Part shown: in pieces, positions 39,639 through 44,020 of the stretch | Layout: each line of letters opens with the position of its first letter | How positions within the stretch are numbered: the stretch's first letter is position 1 | NCBI GenBank assembly: GCA_027623015.1 | Contig: JAQBVR010000009.1 | Span: 1 to 44,020 of the forward strand | DNA from: a bacterium | GTDB taxonomy: Bacteria > Patescibacteriota > Gracilibacteria > Peribacterales > Peribacteraceae | Direction: 5' to 3' | DNA: 44,020 nt | Notes under the pieces: model-generated | Databases searched by the model: none | What the model saw: only the letters and a program-made list of their open reading frames with translations | Told to the model about the DNA's origin: nothing | Made by a program: the position numbers and the translations under genes

Positions 39639-40391
39639 ATGCCAAATACTCCTCGCCACGATCTCGACAAATCCTTAGTAGAACACTGGGGTGCTGGTAT
39701 CAGCGATACTGTAGGTCGAATCAAAGGAGAAAATCACGTGCATAAAGATGAAACGGACACATTCCATTTTGCAACATCAGCGTTAACTATTCACGGACTA
39801 CTACATGATAATATATTAGCTGAAACAAGAGCTGAAGGAGCATCGATACAAGAAATTTTGGACAGAGATATAGATCGTACATTTTTACATCGAAAACTAC
39901 ATAGAGATTTTCTTTGGATGGCAAAGTACTTCCCAGCATCTTTGCGCTCTCTAGCACATGAGAATATTCGTTCAACACTAAATCGCATCCTTACAGATAT
40001 AGGAATAGACAATTCAGTATTTGAAATGGTAGATGCCGAAAGAGCAAGAATACTCTGTGTCGCTAGTATCAGCCCTCTCAACCTCCACTGGGGAGAGACA
40101 GACCCCGATGTCGACGATGCAGCGATGTTCAAAGTTTTACCAGAAGAAGCACATCGACACCAAAGGCGATATTTACAGATTCGCGACATATGGATGGAAA
40201 GACTGAGAGAACAATTACCAGATATAGACACTATAAATCGCTTTGATGCTGTAGTGAGAGAGGCATCAGTCGATAGAACAATTAGTGAAATACAAAGTCA
40301 CTTTAGAGTACTACTGAATAACACGGAGCAGCCACTCCAATACGATCCACTGCCGGCAATCGGTGATGACGGCAACAGGGCAGCTGCCTAA
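39639..40391 (+). CDS. Hypothetical protein, 250 aa
   Basis: A soluble, charged, helical protein without signal peptide or membrane span. It is rich in His, Arg and Asp (FLHRKLHRDFLWMAKYFPAS, WGETDPDVDDAAMFKVLPEE, EEAHRHQRRYLQIRDIWMER). No catalytic pattern or family recognised. It is divergent from guaA and converges on the O-antigen ligase gene with a 4-base overlap. Real-gene status rests on length, good codon pattern and fit between neighbours. Confidence 0.7.
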   Translation: MPNTPRHDLDKSLVEHWGAGISDTVGRIKGENHVHKDETDTFHFATSALTIHGLLHDNILAETRAEGASIQEILDRDIDRTFLHRKLHRDFLWMAKYFPASLRSLAHENIRSTLNRILTDIGIDNSVFEMVDAERARILCVASISPLNLHWGETDPDVDDAAMFKVLPEEAHRHQRRYLQIRDIWMERLREQLPDIDTINRFDAVVREASVDRTISEIQSHFRVLLNNTEQPLQYDPLPAIGDDGNRAAA

Positions 40392-41884
40392 CCCTGTGCA
40401 TCACGTTTTGCAAAAGCAACACCAGCCATAAGCCAGAGTGAATACGCTACTGCTGCTCCTTCCCAAGAGTGCAAGAACAATGCTGCTACAGAGATGCCAA
40501 GAAATGGCAGAAATACTTCTGGTGAGAGGATGTCGTTTGGCTCTTCTGTATTTGCGTTTGGCACATAGAGCCTGCGCAAAATAGTAAGATTCAAAAGTAA
40601 GAATACAAGCATGCCAACGACACCTAACTCTACACCTATCTGCAAGTACCAGTTCTCTGTCACAAATGGGCAGTGACATGCAGGCTCTACTGGCTGTACT
40701 TGTACACCTCCTGCAAACACACATAAGTTTGGCCTGTCCGCAGCCCAAGTAGTGTCTGCACCTGCACCGAGAAATACACACGCATCACTGACCCTATTAC
40801 TTGCAGGACCTGCAGCACCAAGGCCTAATCCAAGAGGATTCTCTCGGATGACATGCATGGCATGAAGAGGCTTGAGTATATGGTCACGTGAAGAGCTAAG
40901 ACGAATCAACAAATTTGGCGCAAGGACTACAACAAGAAGTAGACACATGGCAGTAAGTCCGGAAACTCGCAAGATATGTCGTACTGCTTCTTTGGCAGAA
41001 AACTGCATCAATACTGCAGTCAGTGCGATGACTGCGGCTGCTACCCACGCACTCCGAGAGAATGTCAGAAGAAGTGCCGTGCCAATCAGGAACAAGTAGA
41101 GACCGTAAAACCATCGAACTTTGCTCGAATTATTTTGTGGAAAGATCAAACGAATCAAACGGTGAGACGTATCAAATCTTGCCAATAACTCCAAGACACC
41201 TATGCTCCACGGTAGAAGCAACCAGAGTCCCAACTGATTTGGCCCACTCATCGTAGATTGAATGCGACGCATTCCACTATCGCCAATCTGCTGGAACGCA
41301 GCAAGTGGTCCACCTGGAAGATATAAAGAATGCAGGTCACTATACCCAAGCATGGTGAAGAATGACTGTGGCATGAAGAAAGTCAGGATACCAAACCCCG
41401 CAACTGCGCCTCCAGTGATCAAGATCACACGAAGAAGCAATACACGAAACCACTCAGACCAATCCACTCTACGTACAATCAAAAATATAATAAGCGGCAA
41501 GAAGTCATATCGGAAACCAAACGCCACCTGACGTAGTGGCAGCTGTAAGCGATAACTCAGTGCAGCTGCAATAGCTAATAGAGAAAGAATAGCCGCATCA
41601 GTCATGTCTATTTTTGGTATGTGGTATTTGGTATGTGGTATTTTCTTTGCCTGCCCGATGAAGCCTTGGCGTAGGCGGGCAGTTTTCAGTTTGCAGTTTG
41701 CAATTTCTACAATCGAAAAAATAAGTATCAAACCCAATACCAATTCTTTCCACAAAGCTAGTTCCGTAAGTGGTGCATGTCCTGGACCAATACTCAGTTT
41801 TGTTCCAAGTGTCACGATCAATGCATGCAAAGGCAACGCCCCTATCAGAAGTAGCGACAGTGATTCACGAAATTTCTGGATCAT
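40388..41884 (-). CDS. O-antigen ligase family membrane protein
   Basis: Wzy/RfaL-type enzymes polymerise or attach surface glycans at the outer face of the membrane. About ten to twelve hydrophobic helices are visible. The family's large external loop lies at about 325-425 and contains NPLGLGLGAAGPASNRVSDA and CPFVTENWYLQIGVELGVVG, with the His/Glu-Asn pattern of Wzy_C. Two Cys-rich segments in this loop are unusual. Between the second and third helices, residues 60-92 (NCKLKTARLRQGFIGQAKKI and following) are encoded by a heptamer array, a GC palindrome and a second array. wecB lies upstream on the same strand. Confidence 0.85.
   Translation of the reverse strand: MIQKFRESLSLLLIGALPLHALIVTLGTKLSIGPGHAPLTELALWKELVLGLILIFSIVEIANCKLKTARLRQGFIGQAKKIPHTKYHIPKIDMTDAAILSLLAIAAALSYRLQLPLRQVAFGFRYDFLPLIIFLIVRRVDWSEWFRVLLLRVILITGGAVAGFGILTFFMPQSFFTMLGYSDLHSLYLPGGPLAAFQQIGDSGMRRIQSTMSGPNQLGLWLLLPWSIGVLELLARFDTSHRLIRLIFPQNNSSKVRWFYGLYLFLIGTALLLTFSRSAWVAAAVIALTAVLMQFSAKEAVRHILRVSGLTAMCLLLVVVLAPNLLIRLSSSRDHILKPLHAMHVIRENPLGLGLGAAGPASNRVSDACVFLGAGADTTWAADRPNLCVFAGGVQVQPVEPACHCPFVTENWYLQIGVELGVVGMLVFLLLNLTILRRLYVPNANTEEPNDILSPEVFLPFLGISVAALFLHSWEGAAVAYSLWLMAGVAFAKRDAQG
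41616..41708 (-). repeat. Compound repeat inside the O-antigen ligase gene
   Basis: Heptamers GGTATGT, GGTATTT, GGTATGT, GGTATTT (41616-41643) precede a GC-rich palindrome (41650-41682; CTGCCCG pairs with CGGGCAG). Then come AGTTTTC, AGTTTGC, AGTTTGC, AATTTCT (41681-41708). The reading frame stays open through the whole block. The palindrome resembles dispersed palindromes I recall from other Patescibacteria genomes. Confidence 0.9.
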
Positions 41885-41893
41885 GGATGTGTT

Positions 41894-43246
41894 TTAGGAA
41901 TCAAAATGCTTGTCGCGGCCGAAGACGGACAGTCGCTCCTCGTCTGCACGAAACACTCCTTCGCTCTTCAGAACATTCTCCACAGCATCGATACACTTCG
42001 CACTGACATCTGTGCCGTAGATCTTTGGTGCATTCTTCATCTCTTCGTTGTCCCATGCATATTCGACCATTGCTTTTATGGCTCCGCTATCAACAGGGGG
42101 TGCTATCAAGTTTCCTCCATTCATCGCAGACTCGCTACGGTCAGAACCGAAACGCAGTGTGACACAGGGGATTCCCATCACATTCATCTCTTCCTGCATC
42201 GACCCACTATCTGTCGCACACACTGCAGCCTTACTCATCGCTGCTATCACATCTACATACTCCGCCCATACAGGTGAGTAAATAAAGTTGGCGTATTTTG
42301 CATTGAGCTGGTCTACCTCCTCTTTGAGTCCAAAGTTTTCCAGTGCTGCTTCTGTTTTAAAGAGAGAAATAAGCAGTACCTTACGACCATCTTCTATAAG
42401 TGACTTCATCGCATCGTAGATAGCGCGAAAACGTTCTTCGTTACTACAGTTTTCACCACGGTGAATGCAAAACCGAACGAAGTCTCCATCTACAAGCTGT
42501 GGATGACGCTCAAAGACAGTCGCATCTCCCATACGATCCAGGGCCTCATGTGTCGCATCTGCGACAGAGTTTCCTACGATGATGATGCGGTCGTCGCAGT
42601 ATCCTTCACTCAGCATAAATTCGCGATCAAGTTCTACAGGTGCCAAATGAATACCTGTTGCAGCCTCTGCGCAACGTGTATTGAATTGTTCTGGAAAAGG
42701 CTCCTGACTTCCGCGCTCCCAGTTGTTTCGATCCTGCAAAAACGCATGCCACGCAGATACATCTATGTCTGCATTCATCTTCCATTTGCTGTAATCAGGA
42801 GTAAGAGTGCGGATACCTGCTTCTACGTGCACCGATGCAAAGCGGTGGCAGTATGCTGCATTACTTGCAGCCATCGCTGTTGTCGTATCTCCATGAACAT
42901 AAGGGATGACTGTCTTCCCCTTACTTTTTAATTCGCCAATAACATACCCAAGCCGACCGATGATCTGACTAACGACTTCATATGCAGCTCCGCGAACATT
43001 GAGGTTAAAATCTGGCTCCACACCAAACTCCTTGAGCATCCCTCCGCTAAGGTTTTCGTCATAATGCTGTCCTGTATGACCAAGTAAAACTAAATGACCA
43101 CGCTTCTTAAGCTCACGATAAAGAGGGATCTGTTTAATGATATCTGGTTTTGTCGCGATCATAATGAGATGCACATTTTTCTGGTTCGAAGAACCAATCT
43201 CGTCGTAGAAATCCGATGATCTGTAGGTGATCTCTTGCACGAGCAA
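41894..43246 (-). CDS. wecB: UDP-N-acetylglucosamine 2-epimerase family protein
   Basis: WecB interconverts UDP-GlcNAc and UDP-ManNAc for surface glycans. GT-B-type motifs: IMIATKPDIIKQIPLYREL, LLGHTGQHYDENLS, VIPYVHGDTTTAMAASNAAY, SVHVEAGIRT, PFPEQFNTR, RIIIVGNSVADA, CIHRGENCSN, ATDSGSMQEEMNVMGIPCVT, RFGSDRSE. An extra segment of about 30 residues (SKWKMNADIDVSAWHAFLQD and following) separates VEAGIRT from PFPEQFN, making it 450 residues against about 380. The TTG start is uncertain; a GTG two codons later is possible. A diverged specificity cannot be excluded. Confidence 0.88.
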   Translation of the reverse strand: MLVQEITYRSSDFYDEIGSSNQKNVHLIMIATKPDIIKQIPLYRELKKRGHLVLLGHTGQHYDENLSGGMLKEFGVEPDFNLNVRGAAYEVVSQIIGRLGYVIGELKSKGKTVIPYVHGDTTTAMAASNAAYCHRFASVHVEAGIRTLTPDYSKWKMNADIDVSAWHAFLQDRNNWERGSQEPFPEQFNTRCAEAATGIHLAPVELDREFMLSEGYCDDRIIIVGNSVADATHEALDRMGDATVFERHPQLVDGDFVRFCIHRGENCSNEERFRAIYDAMKSLIEDGRKVLLISLFKTEAALENFGLKEEVDQLNAKYANFIYSPVWAEYVDVIAAMSKAAVCATDSGSMQEEMNVMGIPCVTLRFGSDRSESAMNGGNLIAPPVDSGAIKAMVEYAWDNEEMKNAPKIYGTDVSAKCIDAVENVLKSEGVFRADEERLSVFGRDKHFDS

Positions 43247-43316
43247 TACCGTAGCGTATTGGACATAGAAAAGGCTATGAAAAACCCTCTCTAGTACAGA
43301 GGATTACACATACACT

Positions 43317-43344
43317 ATTTAAGTATCTGCGCATATACTTAAAT
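43317..43344. repeat. AT-rich perfect palindrome upstream of wecB
   Basis: ATTTAAGTAT, 8-base loop, ATACTTAAAT, followed on the plus strand by ATTTTT. It lies between gpmI and wecB. It could be an operator or a terminator in either direction; no plus-strand gene ends here. Confidence 0.7.
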
Positions 43345-43362
43345 ATTTTTATGCATCCAAAA

Positions 43363-43390
43363 CCTACAACCTACAACCTATAACCCATAA
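43363..43390. repeat. Heptamer array after gpmI
   Basis: Four units: CCTACAA, CCTACAA, CCTATAA, CCCATAA, just downstream of the gpmI stop. Confidence 0.85.
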
Positions 43391-43401
43391 CGACATACAC
43401 G

Positions 43402-44020
43402 TTACGACTGCATCTCCTCAGGAACCTCCAGTCCCATGATCTTCAAACACATTGGGGCGATGTCTTTTAGTCCTGTACAAACATCGAGATCTTGTTGAGA
43501 AACAGCGTCACTATGCACAAACGTCTGAACCTGGTTCGCTGTGTGACTAGGGCACACGGTGTCTGTCCCAGGGTAGATCATCTGCTCTGCATTGCCATGA
43601 TCTGAAGTAACGATCCAGTCGTACCCTGCAGCCTCAATAGCAGTGAGAGCTTCACTGAGGTTACGATCCACCGACTCGCATGCAGTGATGGCTGCGTTGA
43701 GCTTACCTCCATGTCCGACGAGATCTGGGTTGGCGTAGTTCATGATAATAATGTCGTACTTGCCTAAGTTATCTTTTAGCGTCTGAGTTACTTGGTCTGC
43801 ACTCATCTCTGGTGTGTCTGCATAGTTTGGTACTTTCGGAGACTCGACGATGATACGATCTTCTCCGACATACGGCTCGTGCTTCTGTGCATTGAAGAAG
43901 AAGGTAATGTGCGCAAACTTATCGGTCTCTGCGATGCGTAGTTGCTTAAGACCGTTCTGAGAAACGATATCTCCCAAATCGTTGTGCACTTCTTCAGGAG
44001 GAAATGCTACAGGCAAGTGG
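43402..44020 (-). CDS. gpmI: 2,3-bisphosphoglycerate-independent phosphoglycerate mutase (5' part outside window)
   Basis: GpmI interconverts 3- and 2-phosphoglycerate in glycolysis using two manganese ions. The frame is open to the window edge, so about 206 C-terminal residues are visible. Motifs: QLRIAETDKFAHITFFFNAQ, GEDRIIVESPKVPNYADTPE, MNYANPDLVGHGGKLNAAIT (metal Asp and His), and WIVTSDHGNAEQM (metal Asp and His), ending GLKDIAPMCLKIMGLEVPEE. All metal ligands expected in this part are present. The TTG near 44016 is only an internal Leu codon. Confidence 0.96.
   Translation of the reverse strand, partial: HLPVAFPPEEVHNDLGDIVSQNGLKQLRIAETDKFAHITFFFNAQKHEPYVGEDRIIVESPKVPNYADTPEMSADQVTQTLKDNLGKYDIIIMNYANPDLVGHGGKLNAAITACESVDRNLSEALTAIEAAGYDWIVTSDHGNAEQMIYPGTDTVCPSHTANQVQTFVHSDAVSQQDLDVCTGLKDIAPMCLKIMGLEVPEEMQS

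Noticed and set aside
43317-43344. AT-rich palindrome as rho-independent terminator of gpmI
   Set aside because: On the gpmI strand the stem is AT-rich and is not followed by a T run; the T run lies on the other strand, where no gene ends.

Overview
The window looks like chromosome from a Candidate Phyla Radiation (Patescibacteria) bacterium, most likely in or near the Peregrinibacteria/Peribacteria. This is inferred from gene content and style: compact genes, start-stop overlaps, few Shine-Dalgarno sites, many lineage-specific proteins, and FecR/DUF5667, DUF3048 and 7TM/ATP-grasp/DUF1704 families. TGA is used as a normal stop (for example uvrC), so the UGA-Gly code of Gracilibacteria/Absconditabacteria is not in use. 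I could not run any search; family names come from reading motifs.

Layout. 1-3.8 kb: lineage-specific proteins on the minus strand, two promoters of nearly identical sequence, a TSTP-repeat protein cut by the window edge, and a DUF559 endonuclease gene boxed in by G-rich inverted repeats. 3.9-8.1 kb: ribosome hibernation factor, then a two-gene system made of a 7TM membrane protein and a three-part fusion (ATP-grasp ligase, degenerate retropepsin-like domain, DUF1704/MATCAP-type metallopeptidase). 8.2-10.8 kb, minus strand: DUF3048 protein, L25, glycosyltransferase. 10.9-13.3 kb: uvrC with a GNAT acetyltransferase domain inserted in its nuclease domain. 13.4-16.4 kb, accessory: PH-like membrane protein, IS1595 transposase remnant, YceI lipoprotein, tRNA-Glu(CTC), Doc/Fic toxin with a possible partner. 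16.4-21.2 kb: rlmH, an RlmD-type methyltransferase, a secreted zincin, a sugar-transferase regulatory half without its catalytic domain, and a sugar nucleotidyltransferase.

21.3-24.4 kb: a SecD-like lipoprotein next to a SecD that carries a parvulin (PpiC) domain. 24.5-28.8 kb: folB-folK-folE and thyA-folA, which together supply and use tetrahydrofolate for dTMP synthesis, separated by an HExxH protein and about 650 bases of palindrome-rich non-coding DNA. 28.8-30.9 kb: CcdA-type membrane protein with a thioredoxin-like lipoprotein, then nth. 31.0-35.0 kb: DnaQ-like exonuclease, def, two small HTH-like proteins, gatB, efp. 35.0-37.6 kb: ECF sigma factor with a FecR-type anti-sigma. 37.7-44.0 kb: guaA of the long, eukaryote-like form, an unknown protein, O-antigen ligase, wecB, and the 3' part of gpmI.

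The most striking feature is a dispersed family of short tandem arrays with a period of exactly 7 bases. The unit sequence differs between loci and arrays often come as inverted pairs. I find about 15 loci, most between genes, but also in frame inside uvrC, folB, folK, the nucleotidyltransferase and the O-antigen ligase. Two further loci have period 9. I know of no description of such a family in this group; heptamer repeats in cyanobacteria are the closest thing I can name.
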